Assembly: GCA_027579435.1 (NCBI GenBank)
Contig: JANBPK010000020.1
Location: forward strand, 31,819 to 95,818
Length of the DNA stretch: 64,000 bases
Direction: 5' to 3'
Source: Candolleomyces eurysporus
Taxonomy: Eukaryota > Basidiomycota > Agaricomycetes > Agaricales > Psathyrellaceae
A program made the translations under genes and the position numbers. This document shows, piece by piece, positions 46,723-57,999 of this stretch. Each line of letters begins with the position of its first letter. Within the stretch, counting starts at the first letter, position 1. The notes under the pieces are model-generated. The model ran no database searches, was not told where the DNA came from, and saw only the letters and a program-made list of their open reading frames with translations.

Positions 46723-47943
46723 AGGAGTGTAATAGGACTCCTTACTTTGCTTCTGAGTGATCGATTTACTCTTAAGTTTAGAGTTCATATGTCGTCCGAA
46801 CCCAATAGCCTGGGTTTTCTCTTCTTTGCGTTCGCTTTCGTTATTAGATCGTTATGCTTCTCCTCCGTACTATGATACCAGCTCCGTTATACTTGGACGA
46901 ATGTTACGACCTGTTGTTGTTTTCTTTTTGTTAGAGAGAGTGTCCAAGCTTGATACCAAGTTTATTCAAGGGCATTATAGCCTCGATAGGTGCCGAACCA
47001 ACCTGCCCTCACCAATCTTAGTTCTTGAATGGATCGCATCCGTCAAGCAGGGCCCAGCAGGAGAACAGCTGGCTGGCTGTGCCACAAGAGGTGACCTCAC
47101 AGGAGATAANTTTTTTCTCGACAACTTCATTGCTGCCCAGCATGTCTAAGCGCCTCCCGTTTCCGTGGGAAATCTATGATCCCCTTTGAGGTCGCTGAGT
47201 TCGACTCCCGAAGCAGCCTTTATTTCGTCCCAATCTTCCTCTGGGCCTTTAGCTTTAGGCATAGACATCAAGCTTGTCATGGTCGAGAATCCATCTGACA
47301 GTATTGTGCTCAGCAAACTACCCAAGACTTCCCTCCTCAACCTCACATCCTTGGCTAATCTGCCAACGACTAGCTTACCTTTGTCTTGCAGACAACATAG
47401 CACAGGAGTCTCGGGTTCTCCTACCTTCGTCGTCTTTGTGTCTCTGTTCGCGGGGCTCACAAAGAGCGTTTGGTGCTTCTCGCTCTCGAGGGGCCTTCAC
47501 GAGCGTCCCAAGGGTTGCTTATAGCCCTCAGTTTCTTAATAACGGGGTTTTTGGCAGTCCGACCTCGCTCTTGTATGGTTGAAACCTAGCTCAGTCGCCC
47601 AGGCGGCCCCGAAACGTACCATTTGGGGTGGTTCTCTGCGCCTGGTAATAATTTGCCATGAATACGATAACAATCGGCGCGAGGCACAACACAGGTTCGT
47701 ATGCATGTTCGACTGAGACCCTGGCTGTATGTTAAATGGGTACCAGCAATGCTACCCCCCCNCTCCAGCAGACCTTTCTCTCCAGCTACTCATTTCTACG
47801 CGTCTACCCTGTGCTCCACGCTTCATTCATTGCTACAAGTGACGGACATCGCCCGCACGCCGCCACCCTAACATTCAACGCACTCCCCGACGCAACTCAA
47901 CCTTTCTTTGCAGCTTTCCATCGATCGAATCAGCCTCCACGAG
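46723..47943. other. Spacer between secreted-protein paralogs 2 and 3
   Basis: Two isolated Ns (47110, 47762) lie here, the second in a C run. A minus-strand frame at 47146-47460 has some protein-like composition but no start context, splice partner or domain; not called. Confidence 0.45.
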
Positions 47944-48460
47944 ATGCATTGCCCAATCGCTCCTAAAGCTCTCGAAATCCTATCCCTCTTTGCATTTCTG
48001 TGCGCCATATCGTCCTTAATCCAAACAGCATCAGCGCAATCTGCCACCCCTTCGTGCTGGACTTGTCCCGTAGAAGATATCGTCTCCTTCCCTCTGACTG
48101 CTCAGAACTACGCCGCGGATCCAATTTATTGCGAATACGGCACGTCTATCTGGCATTGCTTGTACAGCCCCGTAAGCAGCCCACACTCTCTCATGATCAC
48201 ATACTTGATTTACTGATTTTATTTTCGTTTCCCTGTGTTCTGTTTGCTTTATCTAGACCACTGGTAGCCTCGTCACCGACAATAACGAGGGACTGTGCCT
48301 CTCATCTGCGGATTGGAGTTGCCAGACTCGTCGGGAGATTAGGAAGGCCAACGCGTTGCCTCACGCTCCTCATCCACCTTCCCCTGCCTCGCGCGAGATC
48401 AAGCCTAAGGTCATGAAGACTAGGGCTCGCCTTGGTGAGAAGAAACGGCTCCAGAAGTAG
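47944..48460 (+). CDS. Small secreted six-cysteine protein, paralog 3 of 3
   Basis: Exons 47944-48171 and 48257-48460 (85-nt intron) give 143 residues. It is the most diverged member: the signal peptide ends around 'TASAQ', and the Cys pattern is C-x2-C ('SCWTCPV'), C-x8-C and C-x7-C ('CLSSADWSC'). The intron falls at the same place, after the fourth cysteine. The tail keeps the family's signature in order: 'NALPHAPHPPSPA' then 'KPKVMKTRARL'. Conservation of the tail between diverged copies argues that all three are working genes. Confidence 0.78.
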
Positions 48461-48783
48461 GCGGCCCTGCAAAACGTCTTTTCTTTCTTTCATGCCAGGT
48501 GATTATGCCTGGGCCTTCCTGCTCCGCCACGATTTCTTCGTTCTATTCTTGCTTCCCATTTCTTCTTCCAACCTTTCCGCTCGATTCGCGGAATATACCA
48601 TTTCTATTACCTTAGGAAGTTATATCTGTCCGTAGACCTTGTACTCCCAGATTTTTCGTACGCCAAATTATTTCGTGTTCCCTCGGGATGGAAAGAAATG
48701 TACATATAGCAATATCAATAGTAGCCGGTACTTTCTATAGTAGCAGTGCAAGATGTAACAACCCGGTCCCTCAGCCATCCTCC
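48461..48783. other. Convergent 3' spacer between paralog 3 and Argonaute
   Basis: The two genes converge here. No gene is seen. Confidence 0.5.
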
Positions 48784-51700
48784 TTATATATAGAACATTC
48801 GTTCCTTGACCTTTTCGTGAAGCTGACAAGCGAGATTTGTATCAGTATTTCAACTTTCAAACTGAAGGTCATAGAAAATCAACTCACTCCATTGCCCCAC
48901 GCCTTCTTCGCAGCCTCAAACACCCTCCTCTCTTTCTCCTCCCTCTCGGCCTTCCTGTCGTAGGCACCCCTCTTCCCACCTCCACCTCCGCTGCTAGTGG
49001 ATGGGGGGTGTTCGCCAGCAGTGGTCGCAGCATCGGAAGCTAGGAACTCGTTGAGGTAGCACCTTCCTCTTTCACAAGCCAGATCGGCGTAGTACGCAGC
49101 GGGGACGAGACTGACAGCCTTGGTCGCTCGAGCGTAGAGGTAGCTGGTATCGTGCGTGCCTTGTTGGATTTCGTCGGCCGTCAGGTCATTCTCGTCGTAG
49201 ACGACGGTGTAGTGGGTCGATTTGACGAAGCCTTGTAGACCGGCGTGGGCTTGGAGGTAAAAGTCGAAGTCGAAACTGACAAGGGAAGGTTTCGTTAGAG
49301 CGTGATTCCGAGAGGAGGAAGATAAGAGAAGGACAACAGAGAAGAAGAGGAGATGGTACGTACACGCCAGTAACCCCTTTGTCGACGACAGTACCAGGTC
49401 GGGTGTTCCCATTTTTGTCCGCGAATTGGGAATTTGTTGCGAAGAACCTGTTGATATGGTAAGCCTACTGAGCCTTGACATGAAAACGAGATGTCACGTA
49501 CTTTGCGTGGTGTCGCTTCCTACATGACGATGATGGTGAGCAATAATTAGGCCTGATTTCAAGGTTCGAGTGTGGAGAATAGCCAATACGCACCCGCAGA
49601 TGATGATACTGAGCGAGGGCTTATAGTTGCCACGAGCCCCCGTCGACATTTTCTTGAAAGCCCTGAGAATTTCGGGCAGTTCCTCTTCTATGACTTTATC
49701 GAATTGTCCCTGTAATCATAGGTTGTCAGCAGTTGCTGAGAAGCAAAGGGGCTAGATCTACTAACCTCCGACACACCGTCGCGATAGACAAGGACACGAC
49801 TAGGAAGCACCTTGTTCTTCTTTTCGTACACTAGGAGTCGTTCAACTAGCATATCACTTAGCTGAGCTACCATCTGTACGCAAATGATTGTTGGTCAGTC
49901 TCCGGGAACCTCAGACACAACACGGCTTGTGTATACGTACCTCTTGTTTGCCTCTCTGGATTTCGAGACTCGCAGGGAACTGAACGAAATTATCGTCTGT
50001 GCTGGCAACGACAGCAGCGATGGACGGCGAACCCTCTCGACTCCCAGGACCGGGATGAGTCACGTCGATCCCCACCATCATCGTCTTCTTTTTCTTGAGC
50101 CATCTCATGGCGTTATCGTCGAGCTTCACAACACATCCATGTTAGTGTACAGCCAGCGCGGAGTTGGAGGAGGTGTAAAGTACATACCAAATGATTAACC
50201 CCGCCAAGCTTGGTGTTGACCTTGAGTGCAACGTTGGAGAGGTACTGGTCTCGCTTGTTCCCATGCTCGGAGTCGCCCAGGACTTTCGGAAGCTGCATGT
50301 GGAGGGTCATGATACCCAACTCGACGTCTCCGATCCTCTATTAAATGGGGCAGCAAAAGAAACGACGTGAGTAGCCAGAAACAAGCGGAACTTGCGCGAA
50401 GACACCCACCTTGATCCCAGGATAAATGAAGTTATCCCTCTTCTCCAACAAAACGAGCATAAAACTCGGATAAGGCTTCTTAGCCTGCTCGCTCTCTTTC
50501 AAACCCGCATTTAAGACGTTGCGTATCATAGTCAACGCTCTAACCCTCCCAGGATCATCATAGACCTTGGGCAACACCGTCACAGGCAAGAGCTTCGGAA
50601 GACCATCTGGGATCCCAACCCCACTCGACTTGAGCTTGGCATGGAAGTCCATCACCAGAGTTTTGAGCCTTGGGTCTTGGTTGTTCGCAATAGCAAAGGG
50701 GGGCGGGCCCCTCGGGGAATAATCTTCCTTCAGAACGAGGACCCACCACGCCTGGGCTACACCCCCCACGCGGAATTGGACGCTAGTGATGTTCCAGGAT
50801 CCGTTATTGGCTCTGATGGGGTTGCCGCGGTACTGGATGCTTGGAGGTGCGAGCTCGCGGCCTGGAACGATGGCCATGGATGTGTCGACACCGACGTCGA
50901 AACCGTTGAGAGGCTGTTGGCCGGGTGATAGGCCGAGGACGGGGAACCCGGTGTTTGTGATGGCCTCACCTGCTGCACGAGGCCGGAGGCTTGCGAGTCT
51001 GACGATGTCGACCTTTTCGCGGAAGACGCAGCCGTCTTCTATTTGGCAGAGTTCGGCAGGCATCCATACAGGCTTTTTGGGAGCTCCGACGTCGACGACG
51101 GGTAGTTGCGTTGGGTATTTCAGTGTTATGTTGTACTCTGAGGGAAAAGAGCTCAGTTTCAAGGGCCGTCTCTAAGATGGTGATAAACTCACTTTTCTTG
51201 AAGAACTGTTCAACGCTGATGTTTCCTCCATACTCAGCACAGGGGAAAAACGTATTCCGTGCTGTGGTCGTCCCGATGGCCGTGAGCTTCTTCCGATGAT
51301 GCAAATGGAGCGTTCGAACTTTGATGCTCCTGATCATAGCCTTTGAAAGAGTCGGCATGGCACCATAGGATGACTCCCCATAGTTCAATAGCCTGTCTGC
51401 AAGGTTGCCAGGCTCCACGAACGCCGTCATGCATGCATTGCTAGCGCACGTTCATTATTAGCCACTTACGTTCAGCGAATTTCAGAGGAAATGAACTCAC
51501 ATGTTGACCATGAGCTGCTTGTATGCAGGCCGCACAGAGACGAAGAACCCTTGCTTGACGTACAATTCGCCTGCTCGGAATTGTAGTTTGGGAGTGGTTG
51601 GTGAAGCTGGGAAGAAGAAACGACCTGTGCCAACCCTCACTCCAGTTCTCTGAGCGTGCTGTTGGAGAACCAGGTTAAGAGAGGATATCAACGGCAAAGG

Positions 51701-52502
51701 GTCATATTTCCGGCTCTCTGGATCGGCATTCAGGAAACTAGGGTATCAAGGACGAATAGGTGCTCAGCATCGACTACGACGTCAACAACAAAAATACTCA
51801 CTTTGACATGTCTTCGGACTTCAACTCGTCAAGGAACTTGATCGATACCAGGTAGGTAAGGGCGTCAGCTGACACTGGTACATTATCGTAGTCTGAATAT
51901 TGAAGTTGGATGTCAAGAGGCTGCGGCAACTTGCGCGCGGAAACCAACCGCTCGCTCTTATCGTGCGCAATGTACTGTAAATGAGGTTGACACAACGGAC
52001 TCCTCTCCAAAAGCTGGAAGATCCTCGATTTACGGTCTCCCAACGCTTTTTTGGGGGTAATCTCGATGGTATACCTGTATATGGGGCCTTTGGGAAGGCG
52101 AACAGCGAAGAAATTGGCACGCAGAGTGACAGCAGTTCCGCGTGTGCCGTAGCCTGGACGCAGAGGCCTCTCGGGGCCTTGACGTTGAGATACAGAAAGG
52201 TTTTTGAAACTAGAGATGAGAGCCTGTTGGGTGCTATCGTTGAGCCGTGGGGGGAGCTGGGCAGGGGCGCCTTCGTTGAAAATGCCGGGAGCGGTGGCGC
52301 CTCCACCGCCGCCGCCAAATCCTCCACCTCCTTGGAATCCGCCTCGAGGACCGCCACCACCACCCCGGCCCCTGTTGTCGAAGCCTCCTCGGCCACCGCC
52401 CCCACCACCACGAGGAGCTCCTCGGTAAGGAGGAGGACCACCACCACCTGGTCCTCCTCGCACACCGCCACGACCACCTCTTGGGCCACCTCTGTTGCTC
52501 AT
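48784..52502 (-). CDS. Argonaute (QDE-2/AGO family)
   Basis: Twelve exons from 52502 down (52502-51802, 51737-51501, 51440-51193, 51137-50410, 50337-50188, 50123-49941, 49873-49766, 49709-49594, 49519-49502, 49447-49364, 49275-48888, 48822-48784) sum to exactly 3000 nt, 999 residues. An RGG/Gly-rich N-terminus (about 90 residues) precedes the N domain, linker, PAZ ('NACMTAFVEPGNLADRLL' before it), Mid and Piwi. Piwi residues visible are 'GIDVTHPGPGS' (first Asp), 'VLVYRDGVSEGQF' (second Asp) and 'YYADLACERGR', where Asp replaces the His found in human AGO2. 'KRHHAKFF' and 'HAGLQGF' are also typical. The last 13-codon exon restores the usual C-terminus 'RMFYI'. Argonautes bind small RNAs and silence matching RNA; this one looks slicer-competent (DEDD). 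Exon 9 is 18 nt. Confidence 0.95.
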
Positions 52503-53224
52503 GTTGGATTGGAATGGATAGGGTTTAGCTCTTGATAGCACCGGAACAGGAGAGGGAGATTAGGTGATCCCCAGCATACTAGCTTTTAAACCTCGTTGCA
52601 CGCCACGTATGGAGGTAAAATCTGTTTGGTCCCTTCCATTCCATCCCCATTGATCATCTATCTTCCCTTCTGCGGACTGCGGTTCCGGCTCTATTGTGAC
52701 TCAAGGCGCTCCGCAAGGCTCTGTGTATGGGCTTGGGTGCACGGCGCACGGGCCCTGGGCTGGAGCGTGTCATAATGCTAAACATGAGGCGGGGAGATTG
52801 TGGGGACATGAGGGCGACGACACGGGGTGGCCAGGAGTCAGGCCTAGTCAGGCGCTTAGGCCAGTCCCTTTTTTGGATGACATCATGATCCCTCCGAGTC
52901 GGCTCGGGAACTTGAAATGCTGGATGATTTTTGAGCGTCTCCGAAGTCTCTGTTGGACTGATTACTTATTGTACATTTACGATAAGGACGAGAAAAGGCC
53001 GAAATATCAGTCAAGAGCTCTCCCAATGAGACCTGCGCACAGCTGAACGTGACTTGCTCCTAAAGAGTCCCCAAAAAGATTCGCACTGCTCGGAGTTGGC
53101 CAGGATCCACTATTTTGAGCCCCACAAAAGGGCTGCAATGTGGATACGTCTACATCTAATTACGACAATCCATCTCAATATTCTCTAGTCACTTGTGGGA
53201 GGCGTCCGATCCTTTGCACGGCAG
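52503..53224. other. Shared upstream region of Argonaute and the NTPase gene
   Basis: The two genes are divergent across 722 nt. No other supported gene is seen. A small frame at 52696-53046 looks like chance. Confidence 0.45.
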
Positions 53225-55620
53225 ATGCCGAATGGCAAAGGTCAGCTCGAAGGTGATGGCGGAGGGAAGAGGGAAAAGCGATATCGGGATAGAAACACGG
53301 AACACAGTGACACACTGCATTTGGAGGAATGGTGTTGGCACTCTATGTTCGCCGGTAAAGTAACTAGTCCACGTGAGACGGTGAACCCGAATAATCAGTA
53401 CTTCGATAAGGTCAGCTCGTTCCAGGAGCGCCAGATTTTCTCCATCTTGATAACGGTCCCACCACTGATTCTCAACCCATTTCCGCTAGCGATCCACATG
53501 CTGTTTGAAAAGGTGAAGTCAGGGAATTTAAGCGACTCTTCATCCTGTTGCTCACCAAATATCGCCTTCCAGGACACCGAATGGCCCTGGATCCGGGTCT
53601 GGCCTGACCCCCAGCCCCCAAAAAGACTCGCTGAGAGTAACAGATTTGGCCAATTTTATAGAATGTGGTGGGGCGAGCTCTCCGACGGGAAGAGGAAGTT
53701 GGATGGCATTGCAAGTCAACAAACTGATCTTCAATCCCCCGACCGCATGCTCGACATATCGCCACTGACGGACGACCTGGTGAACTTGACCCAGTCCAAT
53801 GGGACTCTATACGTTCGTACGGAGTACGAAGTGATGTACGAACGCCTCGAGGCAGACTCAAAGCTGAAAGCTACCCGGGTCGTTGTTACCGGGCAGTCAG
53901 GCATCGGTAAGTACAAACCTCAAGGTCTATTAGCAATCACGCAAAGACCTTACCTGCCGTCTAGGAAAGTCATATTTTCTTGTGTATGTGCTCCTACGGC
54001 GGCTAACACAGGGAGAGGTGACGCTCTTTTCGACATCTGACGAACGAACGTTTCTGTTTGATGAATCGGGAGTTTGGACGATGAAGAAAGAAGATGTCGA
54101 GAAGGATTACCTTCCCAAGTCTGAGCATCCCACCATGTCAGTCTGGTCTCTGATTGACGCCAACACCTCTGGGAAGCCTGAAACTGGTCAGGTCGGTAAC
54201 ACACAGAACGTCTTCGCTATCCTCGCTGCTTCCCCCCATCCTGAGCGTTTCAAAATTTGGAATAATGACGCCAATCTTGTGAAGAGAGTTATGGATCCAT
54301 GGGGAGTGGAGGAATTGCTACTCTTGTGCGTCTTCAAAAACTTCAGGTCTATCGCGTCCGAATCTGATCGTAGTTCCATACATAGGTTTCGCCAACCAGA
54401 ATTGACTACCCTCCCAGAGGCACTCCGTAATGCTTACCAACGCCAGGAAGATGTGGAGGGGCTCGTTAGCCGAGCTGGCCCATGCCCCAGGGATTTATTC
54501 TTTTTCACCCGGAATCCCGACGAATTTTACGAGGTTATTGACGAGGAGATTCGATCTCTCGGTACAGTCAGGAATCTTTGTGGAATTTTCGAGTCCGCCA
54601 AATGGGCATCAGAGCAAGACTCTGCGTCGCAGCGGCTAATTCTTCTCCGCCGAGGCTATCGCAAGCCGGATGCACCTGCCTGGACCCATGACACTGTGCA
54701 TGCCGCCTTTAAAAGCCAGACCATCATGCGACGGCTCGTTGTTCACTATGCGGCACTGCCATCGGCCAGCGCTGAAGACATGCTGCCGGCAGCCAGCATA
54801 AATTCGTATTCGGCCAATTGGCTCGATACTGTCTTCCAGATGCTCGCACTCCGATCCACTAGTGGTCGAACTTCCTTGGGTGGATTTCGAGAGCTATCTA
54901 ATATTTTTCTCGTCTATCCGATGGAGCTGAATCCGACGGACAAGTTTCCCAAGAGGTTCAGCCATGTATATGCAAAGCAGGCTACTACTAGCACGTAAGT
55001 GTTTACCTTTCGCTATAATTAATCGCTCTCTCACTGTTTACTAAAGTCACATAGTGACCGTCGATGCGAATCGTTCCATCGAGTATGAAATTGAAGAAAG
55101 GTCCGCAGACGGCGATGGTGGCCGTCCTATTAGGACCGATGACTCGACTTCTTTGCCTATTCCCTACCGTAGCACCCTCCGCTATTATGACGATATCGAA
55201 AGCGTCAATATCGATCTCGGAGTCAACCCCAACTACTACTACGTTGCCAGGCAACCAAACAATCCCCTCTTCGACAGCTTTTCCTTGCATAAATCGGGTC
55301 AAAAAGAAGTCACTATTTGGGTTTTCCAGATGGCATTCATTACCAAGGTGCACGGGGCTTCCAAGGCTGCCACGGGTACCAGTGGCCTGGAAATTTTGGA
55401 CAAACTTAAACGAAGGCTTCTTAGCAGTAATCCTGAGCTTTCAGTTGCCTTCCGGTACGTGCTTGTGTCACCACTTGGGAAGACCGTAGAGCGTCAGATA
55501 ATACACTGGCAGATGCCTGAGAGGGTTAAACCAGCTCAAGTTTTTGTTCAATATCTTCGATTGCATTGGGTGTTCGATGTTGATGTCACGTACGAGGATC
55601 TGTTTAGTCGAAAAACTTAG
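53225..55620 (+). CDS. Crinkler/RHS-type P-loop NTPase with nuclease-like C-terminus
   Basis: Exons 53225-53906, 53965-54994 and 55047-55620 give 761 residues. The N-terminal third carries 'EEWCWHSMFAG' and 'LYVRTEYEVMYERL'. Walker A is split by intron 1: 'VVVTGQSGIG|KSYFLVYVLL'. 'GEVTLF' and 'FDESGVW' follow, then a long helical NTPase region. The C-terminal part reads 'PNNPLFDSFSLHKSGQKEVT', 'IWVFQMAFITKVHGASKA' and 'LVSPLGKTVERQIIHW'. That layout, a STAND/AAA-like NTPase then a D...E/Q restriction-fold segment, is the one described for Crinkler-RHS-type proteins of fungi, oomycetes and kinetoplastids. Those are proposed to act in conflicts between genomes or cells. The family assignment is from memory of motifs. 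Acceptor 3 is the AAG at 55046, chosen because the nearer TAG leads to a stop. Confidence 0.7.
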
Positions 55621-55799
55621 CTTCAAATCTGTTCGTCCTATTACAGCAGTTTCCGATTGTCTTGGGAAAGTCGAAATTTGTCGTGCGTCGTAGAAATAAT
55701 GCATGCGAACTGCTATGAGAACTATGACAATATTATAATGTGTAGGCAAGCAGGCGTTCGAGGTAGAAACATCCACCTACCCACTTGCTCTCCCTATTC

Positions 55800-56900
55800 C
55801 GAGTCACGTTGAATGGTCGGTATGAGCCAGAAACATCCAACCAAACGAACGGACTTCGTCTCCCTTCTGCTCGAAGTAGAGCTCCGTCTCGTACACCCAA
55901 TGTCAACTCGATACCAGATACTGATAGACTTGATATCACCTATGGTATGTACACGGGCTGCCTTCCTCCTCGGGGCCTTTGGGAAAGACCCCGACACAGG
56001 ACAAACAAACTCTGCTGCGATAAAACTAGCGGTCGTATTCTCATCGCCTTCTCCTTCCGCGTCCCCAAGTTCGCCTTCTTCACAGCTAGACTGTGTCATC
56101 GACGAAAACGAGCGATCTCCCTCTGCGGTGTACAGCGACATGTTGGCGCTAAACAAGTCGCGCACGCTCATATCGCTCTGCATAAAGTTCCTGTGCACTT
56201 CTTCGAGGCCCTGGAGGATGGAGGCCATTGCCGTGTCGCCTCCGTCTCCGGACCCTCTTCCCGTCCACTCGGCGGCGCGGTTGCTGGTAAAGTCGTGGAG
56301 ACTCTGGTCGTAGACCCCTGTGTGGTGGAGTGCGGACCAGGGGAAGTAACTGGGTTTAGGATTTCCGGAGGTCGGATGGGTTGAAACCTTGGAGTTGGCA
56401 AATCAGACTAGGGAGGACCTCCGGGTCAATATTGGTGTTAGAGGAGGGAAGGTGGTCGATGGGGAGCTGCAGGGATAGGTAAAGGAAGGCCAAATTGAGA
56501 GGGAGGAAGAGAGCTTGGTGATAGCGCGTGATACAGGCGGCACGGGAGGGACTCGCTGCTTCGGCCAGGTGGATTTGCGGAAGAAGCCTCCGGGGATTTA
56601 AGTCTTTTGGTTGACTTGACCCGTCATTGTCATCTCGGTCGTGTGGTGGGGGAAGAGGGAATTGGATGAGGATATCGAGGAGACATGCATGTGCGAGCTT
56701 TTTGACNGGGGGGTCCAGCTGACGGTGTGTCTGGTGAAGGGACTGTCGGTCCAGTCAACAATGTGATGAAAGGAGCACTGCTCAGAGTCTGTACTGACCT
56801 TTTGAGGAAGCATACTTTGGAGGGCTTGTTATAGATCGTGCTCGACCTGAGGGTTGAAACTACGACGCTGCAATATTTAAGCCCAACCAGGCAATAGAAT
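55800..56900 (-). CDS. Uncharacterised coding region, possibly broken
   Basis: From about 56870 down, a 56-nt intron (56798-56743, GTCAGT...GACAG) joins 'KYASSK' to 'VPSPDTPSAGPPVKKLAHAC' when the N at 56707 is removed. The frame then runs to a stop at 56356 ('LLPQIHLAEAASPSRAACIT', 'LFLPLNLAFLYLSLQLPIDH'). A second well-formed frame continues from about 56350 to 55800: 'ILQGLEEVHRNFMQSDMSVR' then 'DLFSANMSLYTAEGDRSF' and an acidic stretch. I could not join the two with a normal intron, so they are either one gene with an unseen frame error or a decayed gene. No ATG is identified and the family is not recognised. Boundaries are approximate. Confidence 0.4.
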
Positions 56901-57224
56901 CCCTAGTCCATGTCTGCTTCCGTATTAGTATTAACATGCACATATTGTTTCCTTGTCTACTCTTGCTTCTTGCCTGCAACAGCCAGTCATGGTGTTTAAT
57001 CTTGCACATGTATAAGAAACTTCCGTGGATGTGCATAATAAAATTAACATACAACAAGTAGCCAAAGTCCACCTATGGGATTGAGAGCATAAAAACCAGA
57101 ACTCTTTACCGAAAGGGAGAGGAAAAAAAAAGGAAAAGGAAAAATAATGCCATAGAAATAGTTGGCCCAAGCTACAATATTCTGCAGGATCTCCTTGTTC
57201 AGACAATCGTGACTAGGAGAATTA

Positions 57225-57724
57225 TTAAAGGTAGGAATAAAAAAAGGGAGCTACAAACTTACTGGCCCTGACAGAATTCCTTAGCATGGTAACTGCGGGA
57301 AGCTGCTCCTGACGCTTGTAGTATTTGGCAATTTCTGCTAGTTGTTTTGACGATGAAAGGTAACGGCCATAGATACACTCCCTTTCCTCCTTTTTCATCT
57401 TCTGGAAGTGCTCCAATTGTGTTTGCGCCTGGTCTATCTCGAATAACTCCTGCTCAAGGAGGGAGAGGAGCAGGATGTTTTCTGCATGGATCCCAACAGC
57501 TTTTTTAATAACTTCATGATAATCAGAGGTCTCCAACCAGTTCTGTGAACTTGATGGGGTGGAGGACCCATCGACGACGGGTGAATCCTGATTAAAGAGG
57601 ATGAGTATGTCCCAGGATATGGGCAATCGGACAGGATAACACATACAAGATCTAGCGCCGTAGACTCTCCAAGGGCCTTCGAGGTGTTGGATGCTTTTAC
57701 AGGACTTTGGCCAAAGTCAGACAT
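57225..57724 (-). CDS. Small coiled-coil protein, unknown function
   Basis: Exons 57724-57647 and 57587-57225, joined in phase 0 over a 59-nt intron with GTATGT and AATCAG, give 146 residues. The start is 'MSDFGQSPVKASNT'. The second exon is strongly helical: 'VGIHAENILLLSLLEQELFE', 'TQLEHFQKMKKEERECIYGR' and 'SSKQLAEIAKYYKRQEQLP'. A GTAAGT at 57262 could begin another intron and lengthen the protein into the poorly resolved region downstream, and perhaps join it to the segment at 56900. The gene is divergent from the NACHT gene with only 275 nt between starts. No family is recognised. Confidence 0.5.
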
Positions 57725-57999
57725 GATGACTGGAAGAGGTAGAGTTGAAGAACTTGGCGCAGTTTGGGGGAAAGGGTTGGAAGGGACGAGAGGAGTCGTG
57801 GCAATAAGGGTTTCGGATCTAACCACCGCAAGGCATTGCGTGGATACACGTGCGTTTCCAATCCAGGTCCAGTGCGCACTCGAGGCTCGCAAACAGTGTA
57901 TAACGAGCTAACCATGTTCGTCACCAATAGGCGCTCAGATGCTATGCCGCGTGTGAACTTGACATCTTACCCCCTGCACACAATTACAGGCTCGTTGCA

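Noticed and set aside
47146..47582. Overlapping frames on both strands between secreted-protein genes
   Set aside because: Neither has a start context, introns or recognisable motif.
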